Assembly: GCF_905404315.1 (NCBI RefSeq)
Contig: NC_066309.1
Coordinates: 5,394,001-5,458,000 of the forward strand
Origin: Leptidea sinapis
Taxonomy: Eukaryota; Arthropoda; Insecta; Lepidoptera; Pieridae
Direction of reading: 5' to 3'
DNA: 64,000 bases
Below the pieces are notes generated by a model. It worked only from the letters and a program-made list of their open reading frames with translations, was not told the origin of the DNA and made no database searches. The position numbers and the translations under genes were made by a program. This document shows, piece after piece, positions 45,901-56,139 of the stretch (position 1 is the stretch's first letter; the number at the start of each line of letters is the position of its first letter).

Positions 45901-48900
45901 CGTTGATCAACTGGTGACCCTCAAGGTATACCAAGAGCTGGCGGTTAATTATGCTCTCCATAATTTTGGAGAGTAGGGAGGTAATAGCAATAGGCCTGTA
46001 GTTTGCCGGATCCGAACTGTCTCCTTTTTTTGGGATCGGATGGACAAGGGCTGACTTCCATGAATCAGGGACTACGCCTTTTGAATAAGAGTGCCGGAAT
46101 AAACGCGTTAGCACCGGCGTCAACTCAGGGGCACACGTTCTAAGCACGATTGGAGAAATGCCATCCGGCCCGCTCGACTTCCTGACGTCCAACGAAAACA
46201 GAGCTCGCCTAACAGTTTTCTGTCGGAACTGTACTTCAGGCATGGACTCTGACACCGCGGGATGGTCGGCGGTGTTTTTCCGTTGTCGTCAAGAGTCGAG
46301 TTGGAGGAAAAAAGAGTGCACAGGAGATCGGCTTTCTCTTTTGCCGTATGGGCCAGGGTGTCATTCCTCATGTGCAACGGCGGCATGGACGGCTGGTTGA
46401 AGTTACCAAGAGCAGCTTTCGACAACGACCAGAACTTGCGTGTTCCGGTCGGGTAACTAGAAAGCTGCTCGCCAATTTTGACGACGTGCTTCGATTTCGC
46501 ACGGGCGATTTGCCGCTTAAAAATCTGGAGGCACGGTTATATTTCCTCTTCAGAACTTTGCAGTTCGGATCCTTTGAGCCCAGCGCCGCAACCCAAGTTC
46601 GATACGCCTGTTTTTTGCAGTCAGATGCTGCTTTAACTGACGCATCGAACCAGGGCTGTGATCTGCCACCGATCGGCACTACAGAGCTTGGTATAAAAAT
46701 ATCCATGCCCTGCAGTATCACATCGGCTACTGCAACGGCGCAGGCACTAGGATCATCTGAAAGGAAACAAACCCTGCCCCAAGGGTAGGATGCAAAAAAG
46801 GAACGCATCCTATCCCAATCTGCTGACTTGTAGTGCCAAACGCGGCGGGTCGCTGGTGGTCTGCGACGTTGGCGTCGGATAGGCACTACACTCCTGACCA
46901 GGCAATGGTCGGACGTTCCGAGAGGGGCGTCGACAGAGACCTGGTAACCATCGGGATGTGTAGTCAGCAGAAGATCTAATAAGGACGGCATGTGGCTATC
47001 CACATCCGGGAGCCGCGTCGGCGACTCAACCAATTGGGACAGACCATACGCCAATGCAAAATTATGCACAGATCGCCCTGCGTAGTCTGTGGTACGTGAT
47101 CCAAGCCATTCGGCATTGTGCCCGTTGAAATCACCCAAGACTACGATTTCAGCGGAGGGGATCTGAGCAAGCACGTCATCAAATGCCGCTTGAACGCAGC
47201 CCATGAGGTGATCCGTTTCTGCGTTACCACTATGGGACCTGTAGACACACGCATAGATGCGGACGCGGTCCTCTAAATCTACGCGGAGCCAGAGAGTAGA
47301 CAGGCCCCTACCCTCAAAATTGCCGAGACGGCGACAGCAGATATCCTCCCTAACGTACACACATACCCCGGCATGAGGCATGAAATTATGCTCAATTTTG
47401 TACCCGGGGTATGTTAAATGTGACGTATCGCTAGGTCGAGATATCTGCGTCTCCGTAAGGAAACACAAGGCCGGCTGCGCCGTCTCAAGGTGGTGGTGGA
47501 CGGCGTTTAAGTTGGAGTGAATTCCCCGGATGTTACAAAAGTCCACATTAAGCGTGGAGCGAGGTGCCGTGGTGTTGCTGCCCTGTTTGTCCTGTGACAT
47601 ACGCGGTACTGTGCCCTCCCCAGAATACGAGGGGCAGCCCGAGCGTGAATGCTCGGGGAGGGATTCTCCGGCTCTACAAGAGCCGGTACCCTCCTGGGGT
47701 AATTTATTTTTTAGGACCGCTCTCATATTTTGTTGGGGGGGGGGGGGGGGGGGGGGGGGGAATGGCCTCCGGTCCTCGACACTAACCTATGCGAAACATA
47801 GCGGCACTAGGCCGCTACTTCACGCCGGTATTCTGTGCGAGTGTGGTAAGTAACCCGGACGAGTCTGGCCCGATTGTGCTGACGTCATAAGACAGCAGCG
47901 TGACTCTCCCACTTTCAAAAAGCCCGTAGTCGCCTCTTACGACACCCTTGGACCTGGGACTACCCTATTCTTTTTACGCCCCGAGGCAGCACAGGGCATT
48001 TTTAAATCAGTGGGCTTTTTTAAATTTCATTATAATATAATATGTAATATTGCTCTGTTGCTTATTATACACAGCCCGAGAGATATGCGAAAGCGTAAAT
48101 CAGCCGAGGGTCTAGTGTAAAAAAGGCATTTGTTTTCTCAAAATTGATTTATTTAGTTTAGAGTTTTGATGTCATTTCTAATATACTAGAACTAGACACT
48201 ACTACGGCTTCGGAAACAAATGGCACTCTGAGAGAGATGAAGCGGCGCAAGAAACTCTCCCAGCATTTCTTTTGCGCTCTTTTTAATCAGACATATTTTA
48301 TTTCACATCATCATCACACAAATTAATTTACAAAGTTTTATCATACACCTTAAAGTGAAACATGATAATATCGCTTAAAGTAAAATAATATTTGTGAAAA
48401 TAATTATATAATGAACAATACAATCAAGAATGATGCGAAAGTGGACATCGCTCAGTGTATGCTGTAACAAATGCTACAGCGCTGGTTTTCAGCGTAGCTT
48501 ATTACGAGACAAACTCGCGCTGTGATTTAGAAACGTATGTATTGGTATGTATGCATGTAGTATATATTATACGTACGTACATACTGACACGGGAGTGGGT
48601 CAGGGATTGGAAATAATACTCCGCTTATAGGAACGAGTCTTTATTTGCGTTCACTTTTTCTGAACTTGCACTTCGCCGGTCTGCCGCTGTCCCTCTTGTG
48701 GGCGGCGGTACCTTCAACGCGTCACACCGCACCGAACACTAAGTCTCTTCTATCTTCTTCTTCTTGGAACACTTCCACTTTTCACTACTTCTTCTTTACA
48801 CTTTCGAGTCAGAACTAGAACTGCCGTAGGCCACGCTTAGTACGGCTTATATACCCCCGGCTCCGTTCTATTTTCAAAATGATTCTCCCATTCCATCTTT

Positions 48901-51900
48901 AAATTTAAATTGTACTAGAAAATTCTTTTAACTATTTTTATCCTGCTTACACATTTGCCATCCCTTTTTTTCTGTTCGATTTGATCCTGAACTTACTAGA
49001 AATTTCCTTTAACTTTACAAAACCCAAAAAATAATCCATACACTGGTAGGTGTATCGAACCCGGGTCTACAGCGTCTAAAGTAAACACTTTTCCGCTGAG
49101 CTACGAGTATTGCTGACGGAGCTGTTGAAATTAACAATGTCTTGAAGTTGGACAACTCTCGTTATATACTTCGAAGGGTTGCTACGCAACAATACTTAGA
49201 ACTGAAAACCTACCCAAATAGCTTACACGTAGAAAAACTAACATTGAAGAATAAAGAAAGAAAAAATTACCAATATAAAAGATGTAAAATATGCAAAAGT
49301 TGAAAACAAAATATGATACACAACAAAAAATAAAAACGCTGCGATTACAATATAAAATTAAAAAATATTTTAACAAAAAATCAACCGACTTAACAACAAC
49401 AATAGATATAATATGCACTAAAAAGTATAAAAATAATTGCGTATTTTTATACAATGTAATTCTAATAACGATTATTGTTATTTTTGGAATCGGTGTCCTT
49501 CCGCCGCGACCCGCTTTCTCGCCTCCTCACGACTCAAGCACATCTCACCTATAACTATATAGTTATAGGTGACATGTGTCCAAGATAGTTACAAACCTAT
49601 CTTGGACGACACCGACTCCAAAAATTACTTTATTTTTAAATTCATAGCCACTCCCTCAACACTTCGGTTATGAGGCGTGCAATATACTAACTAGCTGTTC
49701 AAACTTTTAGACTTCATAGAACTGGTCACACATACATGGGGAGATGAATACAAATATATAATTAACTTCCACATCATGTTACTGAACTTCCGTAACATAA
49801 ATTTAAGCTATATATAATACTAGCTGATCCGGCAAACGTTGTTTTGCCATATAAATTATTTTTAGAGTTAGCCCGTTTCTTGGACATTGCTTTATTTTTC
49901 TAAAATAAACGTAGCCTAAGTTACTCCTTATTACATCAGCCATCTGCCAATAAAAGTCGCCGGATTAGCCGGAACAAACAGACAGACAGACAGGCAAAAA
50001 AAGTAAAAAATGTTATTTTGGTGTATATATATTCATAATATACATTTAGTAAAAAACGGTTATTTCAATATTACAAACAAACACTCCAATTTTATTTAAA
50101 TGTATAGATAATTCACACAACATTTTTATAAATTATAGCCTTTATGTTATTCTGGTGTGTAAGCTATATTATTGCAAAGTTTCATCAAAATCCATTCAGT
50201 AGTGTTTGCGTTAAAGAAGTTCAAACATACATCCAGACATCCAAACTTTCACATTTATAATATTAATATGACTAGCTGACCCGACAGACGTTGTTCTGTA
50301 GATAAAAAAAAAGCTGTTTTATAGGAATTTGCCAATAATATTTCAAAACATCAAGAATTAATTCGTAAAAAATGCTCCCTGTTGTTAAAATGAAATTATT
50401 TCACAGCGGAACTGCCAAACCGTGCGTCACTAAATTCTCTCATAGAAAATATGTTCATACAAAAAGAATATTGAAAATAAAAATAATTATGCGTCCCAAA
50501 TCGAAATAAAAACTATCCTATCTCTCAAGTTGGACTAAACTGCACTCCATGAAGTAATCCCCATTAAAATCCGTTCATTAGTTTACGAGTCCATCGCGGA
50601 CAAACAACGTGACACGTAATTTATATATATTAAGATATCGCAATATGTTGACGGTTATTACTTTAATTTAATAAAACACGATTGTTATTCGTAATTGATT
50701 TTCGAGTAACGGTTTCTGAATTGATCAAATTGAACTTGTGGGTGAAGGTGGACCTTATGCAATTGAAATACTTATTGCTCAGTGCAATATTATTTTTAAC
50801 TTATGCCCGCATCTTCGTCTACGAGAGCTGAGGTCAGTTAAGCCCTTAACCGCTCAATGCATAAGTACATAAAAGAAACAATAAACTTGATGGTGGATAA
50901 CGCAAGACACTTCTTAAATACGAACCCACTACTAAAGTTCAGGAAAATATAGATGATGAAGGTGTACCTATGGATTCTGAGAAAACTGTAAGAGGAGGAT
51001 AAAACTTGGTGATTTTGTTAGCGGTTCCACTCAGAACAAGTCCTCCTGGTGGTCACTTGAACCGATGGCATCAAAAGTGACTTTCATAAGAGTAAAAATA
51101 GTACTTAAATGAATAAAGAAATTTGAGAGCAATGGCTAATAGCTAGTACTACACAATGAATGTACCGATAGAGAATCCCTACTAATATTATGAATGTGAA
51201 ATGTAAGTTTGTTTGTTACGCTTTTAAGCCGGAGCTACTGAACCGATTTTGATGAAAATTGATACAGCGATAGACTAGAGCTTGGGAAAGGAGCTTCCTC
51301 GAAATAAGATTCACATAATATGTCTGGAACGGGAGCGAAAACGGGAACCGGAACTGGATTAGAAAAAGAGGCAAATCTTCAATATCCGAACTTGCTTATT
51401 ATTTTTAAAAACCCTTTATTTACGCGGACGAAGTCGCGGGCATCAGCTAGTCTTAATATAGTATGGGCCGGCTTCACGTATTTTTTGCAAGTATTAGTTA
51501 TATTAAGACCCAAGTCGCGATTTTACCAGCGGGAGCCTCCTTTGAACAGAATGCCGGCTAGATTATGGGTACCACAACGACGCCTATTTCTGCCGTGAAA
51601 CAGTAATGTGGAAGCATTACTGTGTTTCGACCGGAATGGCGCCGTAGGTAGTGAAATTACTGGGCAAATGAGACTTTAACACCTTATGTCTCAAGGTGAC
51701 GAGCGCAATTGTAGTGCCACTCTGAATTTTTAGGTTTCTCAAGAATCCTGAGCGGCACTGCATTGTAATGGGCAGGGCGTATCGATTACCATCAGCTGAA
51801 CGTCCTGCTCGTCTCGTCCGTTTCTGCCAAAAAAAAAAATAAGCTCATTATTTTTCCAATAATACCTGTAGATCTGGGGTCGTACAACCGGATGTGTCGG

Positions 51901-54900
51901 TCGGCCGATGCTGTTATGATGCTTCTGTTAAGTGGGGACCAGTCCGCGTCGAAGAACGCCTTATTACCTGAAAGTAATAAATATTTTATTAATAATAATG
52001 TAAACAAATAATGAGATAAACTTACATATAAAAAAAGCGCGTACACCTTCCTTAAAGGCCGGCAATGCACCTGTGATTCCTCTGGTATTGCAAGAGATTG
52101 TGGGTGGCGGTGATCACTTAACAACAGGTGGTTAAAATTATGTTAATGCAAGTCTTCGTTTATCTATTTCGATCTATTAGACTGGGCTTGCAACACAAAC
52201 CAAATATTTAAACATTACAATTAAAGAGTCCTCATATTTTTAATTTTATATATATATTTCTATATTTCATCTATATTTCATCATAGCAGTATACACAATG
52301 CTGTAGTGTATCATAATATTAGCTACTGTAAGATCCCATATTCAGTTAAATTCTTAGGATTTATAAATTATTCATCAAATAAATTCCATACCAGCAATCT
52401 CCTGTTTGATTCCACCAAGCTCACAATCCCACAACTTTATAAGATGGTCCCAACCGGTAGACAGCACAGTATTGAAATCCATCCACTGCACTCCAGATAC
52501 AGCTTCTTTATGCCCTTTTAAAGTAGTCAGGGGTTCCTGAAAGTATTTATAATAGAGATAAAAATAATAACATTTTATAGAGAAAATCCTTCTTTAATTG
52601 GGTCTATTTTGTGTGCAGAGGTGGCTGGTAACTTCAAGCAACCCAGCTCATTCAATAAGTTCACAAACTTCCTGGAATGTATTCACAGTCATATCTCCTA
52701 ATTTCTAGGATTTCTGCCTATTAATAATTCTTTATATGTGTGTATAAGAGACAAAAATTAGAATACAAATCAACACAGCAGCCAAAACGGGCATGCAATT
52801 ACAATCTTAATATACATATATATATAAATTATGTGTCACATTGTTTGCCCGCGAAGGACTCCTAAACTAATAAACGGATTTTAATTGAGATTACTTCATG
52901 AAGTGCAATTAAGTCCAAGTTGAGAGATAGGATAGTTTTTATTTCGATTTTTCATTTCCAATATTTGTTTTGAATGGACATATTTTCTATGAGAGAATTT
53001 TTTGACACATAGTTTGACAGTTCTTCTGTGAAACAATTTCTTTTCAATGACAGCGAGTATATTTTAGGAAATAATTCTTGATGTTACGCAATATTATTGA
53101 TGAATTCATAAAAAACAGTTCATTATTTATTATGTACAGAACAACGTCTGTCGGGTCAGCTAGTGTCATCATATAATAAAAGGATTGTGTGGTTTTATGA
53201 AACCATGGTAAAAGTGAAACTTACTATACTTGGAAAATAGGAATGATAATGGAAAATAATAAAAGCAGAAATGATTAATAGTCTATACACTACACGGTCA
53301 GCTGCTGCGTACTATAGGCGCCGCCCAACCGTCATGCGACATGCAACAGACACACAGACGAAAAAGTTTGAGACAATATAATAAAAGTTTCACTTTAATA
53401 AATTTCATTGTTAAATCATACCAACATCTACATGTTCTATAATACTACTTACTCTTGAGTGTCCCATTTCTGGTTTACTTTTCTTTTTAGATGGTACATT
53501 GTCTTCAGTTGATTTACCTGAAAGAGGAGTTTCATTTCATACATTGAAACAATTTTAATTAGAATTCACACATACTTACACAAAATTTCATACAGATCGC
53601 AAGTGTAAAAGCTTCTCACACACACTAAACTAATAGTTCTGACCTGTTTTTATTGCCTGTCTAACAGCAAGAGACTTTATCTAGACTAAAATATATAAGG
53701 GCTTGATGCAAAAAAATACTACCACTAACAGAAATATTTAGAGGATATATTATTTTCTGTTAATGTGTAATTAACACACCTTTAACAATATTGTTCCATG
53801 ATCAGTATTTGGTTTTCTCCTGGTCAAAACTGCTGGTATTTAGTGTACAAGGGTGGATGTTGACCCGTATGATACTTCCCGTAAATTAAATCCCAGGGTG
53901 CCAGATGTGGTGAGATTGTGTGTGATTATGTGCAGGAATAACAAACACCCCTTTACATCAAGTTGCCTAGTGCTCATTCTGACATATTGTATTCTCATAA
54001 AAAATATTTAATTAATCAGTACAACGGAGCCTATTTCTGCCGTGAAGCAGTAAATTGTAAGCATTATTGTATTTCAGTCTGAAAGCTAGTGAAATTAATG
54101 GGCCAATGAGACTTAACATCTTATGTCTCAAGGTTACGAGCGCAATTATAGTGCCACTCAGAGTTTTAGGGTTTTGTAAGAATCCTGAGTGGCATTACCT
54201 ATTACCATCAGCTGAACATCCTGCTTGTCTAGTTTCCTACTGTCATAAAAAATAATAACAATAATCTGGATAGAAGTAACACTATTCTTACTTGCACTCC
54301 AAAGACAAACACTGTTGTCCCAGCCACCAGTTGCAAATCGTTGACAATCAGCAGACACGGCCAGACATTCAACACCTTTGTCATGTCCACGGCACGTAAC
54401 AATACAGTCCACAGAGTTTGAAGGTATATTCCATACCCACAACATTGCTGACTGATCATGGGAGCCACTTAATCAAAAAAAAATATTTACATTAACAGCT
54501 AACATATTATTTCGTAGCAATATAACTGTGGTCATATGCTTAACATAATTATTTTCTATTTAGTTATATTTATTTAGTCATAATCATTTTATAGCACCAT
54601 TTGGCAAATGATTGAACCACTAAACCACTTACATTATTGCTATTAAATGGACGTAGTTCCTGAAAAACGTTCCAAGCCACAAACATCACATTTTAAGGAA
54701 TTTCTGTTTAAAGTTTAATAAATATTTGTGTATTCCATACATGTGGGTTGGGCTGCTAGGTCATGATATCATTTGAAGAGTGACATTGGGGGCTCCTATT
54801 TTTTGTCAGTCCGTTAATATTTTATTTTTATTTTATTTGAATATATTATATGAATCACATGACCAGTTTTGTGTTCTTTTTTTTTTTTATGAAAAAGGAG

Positions 54901-56139
54901 GACAAATGAGCGTACACCCGTACGCTCATTTGTCACCTGGTGTTAAGTGATCACCGCCCCCCACTTTCTCTTGCAACACCAGAGGAATCACAGGAGAGTT
55001 GCCAGCCTTTAAGGAAGGTGTACGCGCTTTGATAACCGCTCTGTGGAGGACCTTCTGTTCTTAACTGAATTTGGACATGATTGTGGTTTGGAACATTTTT
55101 CTGGAAATACGTCCAAATGTCAAACTCATTTTGCAATATCTACAATTTTTATTGTAAATCTTTACTATCTTAGATACAAGTTTAACCTAATAACAGATAA
55201 GGAGCAAAGCTTAGACTTGTATTCTAATATTAAATTAATGATATCTAAGAAACATGTAACATTTCAACAAATGCAGTCTAAATTATTTTGGCCAGGTCCA
55301 TATCTTACAAGCAATGGCAAATAAAATTTATTGTTCACTAAAGTTCATTGTTCATAGACATGGCCACAAAACATATGGATAATAACTGAACTTACCTTGC
55401 AAAAATCGCTTCACTTTCATTCAAAGACACCCAAGCAACAGCTTTAACTGGAGAAGTGTGTCCTGGTATTGCCAACTTATGCTGACCTTTAGTATTCCAA
55501 ATGTGAATGCTGTTATCATAGCACCCCGATAATAACCTGAAAGTAGTATTTTTTGGCTTGGGTCATTTATATTTTTATCAATCAAAAGAATCAATAACAG
55601 GCAGGCTCTCAAACTACTTGAAAAATAGGAATAAATTAACAGGATAGATTATTTTCAAATAAATACCAGTTTCCATGTGTGTCCACAGCAGAGACCCAAT
55701 CATCATGCATTAAGCAATCCTGTGGGGTTGGGGCAGGGAACCTTTCTATATATTCAATAAGTAAAGTTTCCTCTGTTGATATACTTTTCTCTCGCAAATG
55801 CTCTGCAACTGAAGTTCGAAGCAATTCCCCACATACTAGAAAATCAAAATCTACTGCTTTTTCAAAATTTGTTTTATTTTCCTTCAGTAGTGCATTAACT
55901 AGTGTATTTAATTGTTCTGTTTTCACATTGCTCTGTATCGCATAAGGGCTGTCGGAAACTGCATATCTAAAAAAATATATACCTAGTTGTATTATTCATA
56001 ATATTTTGGAATTATTTTATTTTTAATATAAATATTATTAATACTTTTCAATTTAGTGTACATGATAGTAAACTTACTGTTCTTGTTTAGTGATGAATCG
56101 AACTTGAATTTGTGCGGCATCTCCAGATTCGTTTTCCAT
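42758..56139 (-). CDS. WDR12: Ribosome biogenesis protein WDR12 (Ytm1), complete, nine exons
   Basis: WDR12 joins Pescadillo and BOP1 in the nucleolar PeBoW complex needed for 27S/32S rRNA processing and 60S assembly; its N-terminal NLE domain contacts the AAA+ ATPase MDN1 (family knowledge). Coding exons in transcript order: 56139-56078, 55966-55667, 55536-55396, 54467-54292, 53517-53453, 52536-52392, 51967-51866, 44426-44297, 42905-42758. Lengths sum to 1,269 nt, or 422 residues plus TGA, against about 423 in human WDR12. All introns are GT-AG with consistent phases. NLE spans about residues 9-90 (VRFITKQEQYAVSDSPYAIQ, LLIEYIERFPAPTPQ). WD repeats follow, with GWDNSVCLW, GWDHLIKLW, SADRHIRLYD, GYDGLVKLW and CDNTLRIYK ends. 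The ATG at 56139 opens MENESGDAAQIQVRF. No coding damage seen. Confidence 0.97.
43140..43925. other. WDR12 intron 8, nothing recognised
   Basis: Only a 35-bp scrap of family A (about 43528-43562). Otherwise unremarkable. Confidence 0.4.
43943..44275 (+). repeat. tRNA-like repeat unit bounded by 29-bp direct repeats
   Basis: 43943-43971 and 44247-44275 are identical (start GTTATCACTTTAAAAACATA). Between them lie the unit body (AGCGACATCTCAAGTCAATT, GGTTGAGCAGGTTATC), tRNA-like head T5 and tail. This looks like the junction of tandem units rather than a target duplication. It lies 21 bp past the WDR12 exon 8 donor. Confidence 0.65.
44123..44196 (+). repeat. tRNA-like head, copy T5
   Basis: Complete cloverleaf: acceptor GAACGGT/ATCGTTC, D arm GCTC/GAGC, anticodon arm CCGGC-ACGGATC-GCCGG, T arm GTGGG-TTCGAAT-CCCGC. 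Antisense to WDR12. Non-canonical C33 and a short variable loop argue against a working tRNA-Ser. Confidence 0.7.
44297..44426 (-). CDS. WDR12: WDR12 exon 8
   Basis: ESIVKATYTSHTGWVQSVCW and LSAGYDGLVKLWETR. WD repeat 6. Acceptor ATTTGCAG|AG, donor AGAAG|GTACTA. Confidence 0.95.
44462..44580. repeat. LINE-3'-like repeat hit by the LINE insertion
   Basis: TTTATTCAAAACAGGATTTA and GGCGCAAGAAACTCAA resemble 21985-22075; the next bases are the poly-T of the LINE. Confidence 0.4.
44912..46255 (-). pseudogene. LINE reverse transcriptase domain
   Basis: 447 codons: SSGPDGISPIVLR, SALVHPIPKKGDSSDPANYR PIAITSLLSKI, QYGFRHGRSTGDLLVYLT, GLDIAKAFDRVWHKALLAKL, AGVPQGCVLSPTLFLLHIND and the catalytic HCYADDSTGD. 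The thumb and C-terminus include DRVQRRAARIVGD and LALRRDVASLCVFYRIYHG. There the frame shifts and the end continues at 44646-44966 (LIPAAEFHLRTTRHK, LPRTTKLWNELPCAVFPGRY). No RNase H. Confidence 0.88.
46368..47726 (-). pseudogene. LINE endonuclease domain (first part of ORF2)
   Basis: 452 open codons. AP-endonuclease motifs NVDFCNIRGIHSNLNAV, FLTETQI, VVLGDFNGHNAEWLG and GTSDHCLV are in order. After RVWHYKSADWDRMRSFFASY the linker runs to a frame break near 46440, after which similarity continues in another frame (46120-46425, KAALGNFNQPSMPPLHMRND). Confidence 0.85.
47735..47760. repeat. Homopolymer of 26 G (26 C in the LINE)
   Basis: Uninterrupted G run just upstream of the LINE ORF. Length may vary between individuals or be an assembly estimate. 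Confidence 0.9.
48130..48295 (-). mobile_element. LINE 3' UTR fragment
   Basis: TGATGTCATTTCTAATATAC and GGCGCAAGAAACTCTCCCAG are the complement of the 3' UTR at 6340-6450. Confidence 0.6.
48300..48584. other. WDR12 intron 7, nothing recognised
   Basis: AT-rich sequence between LINE debris and the putative LTR. Confidence 0.3.
48585..48960 (-). mobile_element. Putative solo LTR
   Basis: On the - strand starts TGGCAAATGTG and ends CTCCCGTGTCA (TG...CA). It holds a TATA box GGTATATAAG (48847-48854 region), followed 200 nt later by AATAAA (48640-48645), the promoter and poly(A) layout of an LTR. No target duplication is visible, and no internal retroelement sequence adjoins. Same strand as WDR12. 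Confidence 0.5.
49045..49112 (-). repeat. tRNA-like sequence
   Basis: GTAGCTCAGCGG (box A) and GGGTTCGATAC (box B) on the - strand. The D and T arms are plausible but no good acceptor stem forms; probable pseudo-tRNA or SINE head. Confidence 0.45.
49385..49625. repeat. Palindromic repeat, second copy
   Basis: Related to 41447-41765 (CAACCGACTT end, TTATTGTTATTTTTGGAATC). Contains the self-complementary CTATAACTATATAGTTATAG at 49549-49568. Confidence 0.6.
49820..50637 (-). mobile_element. Cluster of three Helitron copies in a row
   Basis: 49820-~50030 (CTAGCTGATCCGGCAAACGT), 50103-50271 (5' part of the 29007-type copy) and 50272-50637 (CTAGCTGACCCGACAGACGT). All three are on the - strand and abut one another. 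Confidence 0.7.
50640..51175. other. WDR12 intron 7, nothing recognised
   Basis: No repeat ends or similarity seen. Confidence 0.4.
51176..51450 (+). mobile_element. Helitron-like element, third subtype
   Basis: TCCCTACTAATATTATGAAT start and GTCGCGGGCATCAGCTAG end. Interior includes TTGTTTGTTACGC and ACTGAACCGATTTTGATG. Confidence 0.75.
51526..51830 (-). repeat. Family A repeat, full
   Basis: ACCAGCGGGAGCCTCCTTTG to CTGCTCGTCTCGTCCGTTTC. Ends about 36 bp from WDR12 exon 7. Confidence 0.85.
51866..51967 (-). CDS. WDR12: WDR12 exon 7
   Basis: NKAFFDADWSPLNRSIITAS and ADRHIRLYDPRSTG. WD repeat 5. Donor ACAG|GTATTA; followed by the 7.4-kb intron full of transposons. Confidence 0.95.
52031..52131 (+). 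mobile_element. LINE 3' UTR scrap
   Basis: GCGCGTACACCTTCCTTAAA to ACTTAACAACAGGTGG, sense on +, from the family at 44581-48003. Confidence 0.65.
52392..52536 (-). CDS. WDR12: WDR12 exon 6
   Basis: EPLTTLKGHKEAVSGVQWMD and STGWDHLIKLWDCELGGIKQ. WD repeat 4. Acceptor ACTTTCAG|GAA, donor GCTG|GTATGG. Confidence 0.95.
52805..53163 (+). mobile_element. Helitron, second subtype, full copy
   Basis: TCTTAATATACATATATATA start; GTCTGTCGGGTCAGCTAG end. 359 bp, in WDR12 intron 5. Confidence 0.8.
53453..53517 (-). CDS. WDR12: WDR12 exon 5 (linker between WD repeats)
   Basis: Short 65-nt exon, KSTEDNVPSKKKSKPEMGHS R: the basic loop between WD repeats 3 and 4 typical of the family. Acceptor CTCTTTCAG|G, donor AAGA|GTAAGT. 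Confidence 0.9.
53600..53780. repeat. Short repeat shared with 38160-38300
   Basis: Both share CTAACAGCAAGAGA followed by TATCTA and a later TTTTCTGTTA. Class unknown. Confidence 0.4.
54017..54249 (-). repeat. Family A repeat with deletions
   Basis: GGAGCCTATTTCTGCCGTGA to CTGCTTGTCTAGTTTCCTAC; ends about 43 bp from WDR12 exon 4. Confidence 0.75.
54292..54467 (-). CDS. WDR12: WDR12 exon 4
   Basis: GSHDQSAMLWVWNIPSNSVD, GHDKGVECLAVSADCQRF and ATGGWDNSVCLWSA: end of WD repeat 2 plus repeat 3. Acceptor TTGATTAAG, donor GCAA|GTAAGA. Confidence 0.95.
54649..55115. mobile_element. TIR element with GGACGTAGTTCC ends, copy 2, with nested LINE scrap
   Basis: Ends GGACGTAGTTCCTGAAAAAC and complement GGACGTATTTCCAGAAAAAT. 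Same element as 35481-35729 but interrupted by 54882-55053. Confidence 0.8.
54882..55053 (-). mobile_element. 5'-truncated LINE insertion inside the TIR element
   Basis: Poly-T then ATGAAAAAGGAGGACAAATG to CTCTGTGGAGGACC, from the 3' UTR of the 44581-48003 family. TGTTCT occurs on both sides as a probable target duplication. A local inverted duplication AATGAGCGTACACCCGTACG CTCATT lies near its 3' end. Confidence 0.75.
55396..55536 (-). CDS. WDR12: WDR12 exon 3
   Basis: LLSGCYDNSIHIWNTKGQHK then LAIPGHTSPVKAVAWV; completes WD repeat 1 and starts repeat 2. Acceptor TACTTTCAG|G, donor GCAAG|GTAAGT. Confidence 0.95.
55667..55966 (-). CDS. WDR12: WDR12 exon 2 (NLE domain)
   Basis: 300 nt; acceptor TTTTTTTAG|ATA, donor AACTG|GTATTT. 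Carries NTLVNALLKENKTNFEKAVD, FDFLVCGELLRTSVAEHL, LLIEYIERF and HDDWVSAVDTHGNW, which starts WD repeat 1. Confidence 0.95.
56078..56139 (-). CDS. WDR12: WDR12 exon 1 (start codon)
   Basis: MENESGDAAQIQVRFITKQE; donor ACA|GTAAGT. The only in-frame Met before the NLE domain. Ends two bases into a Gln codon. Confidence 0.93.

Larger units (their letters stand above)
44581..48003 (-). mobile_element. Nearly full-length EN/RT LINE (CR1/Jockey-like) in WDR12 intron 7
   Basis: Poly(A) appears as T at 44581-44598. Then come the 3' UTR, the RT and EN coding regions, and a 5' UTR rich in GGTCCAAGGGTGTCGTAAGA-type sequence ending near 48003. Same strand as WDR12. At least three frame breaks (near 44950, 46255 and 46440) inactivate it. 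Truncated relatives are at 9529, 11245, 16045, 32676, 52031 and 54882. Clade not settled by eye. Confidence 0.85.

Noticed and set aside
47530..47853. Gly-rich open frame across the poly-G tract
   Set aside because: Antisense to the LINE 5' region; the Gly run is just the homopolymer.
5368..54249. Recurring frames from family A (readings such as LRHKMLSLICPVIS) as a conserved small protein
   Set aside because: The similarity between copies is explained by recent repeat dispersal; frames start and stop at random and appear on either strand relative to genes.
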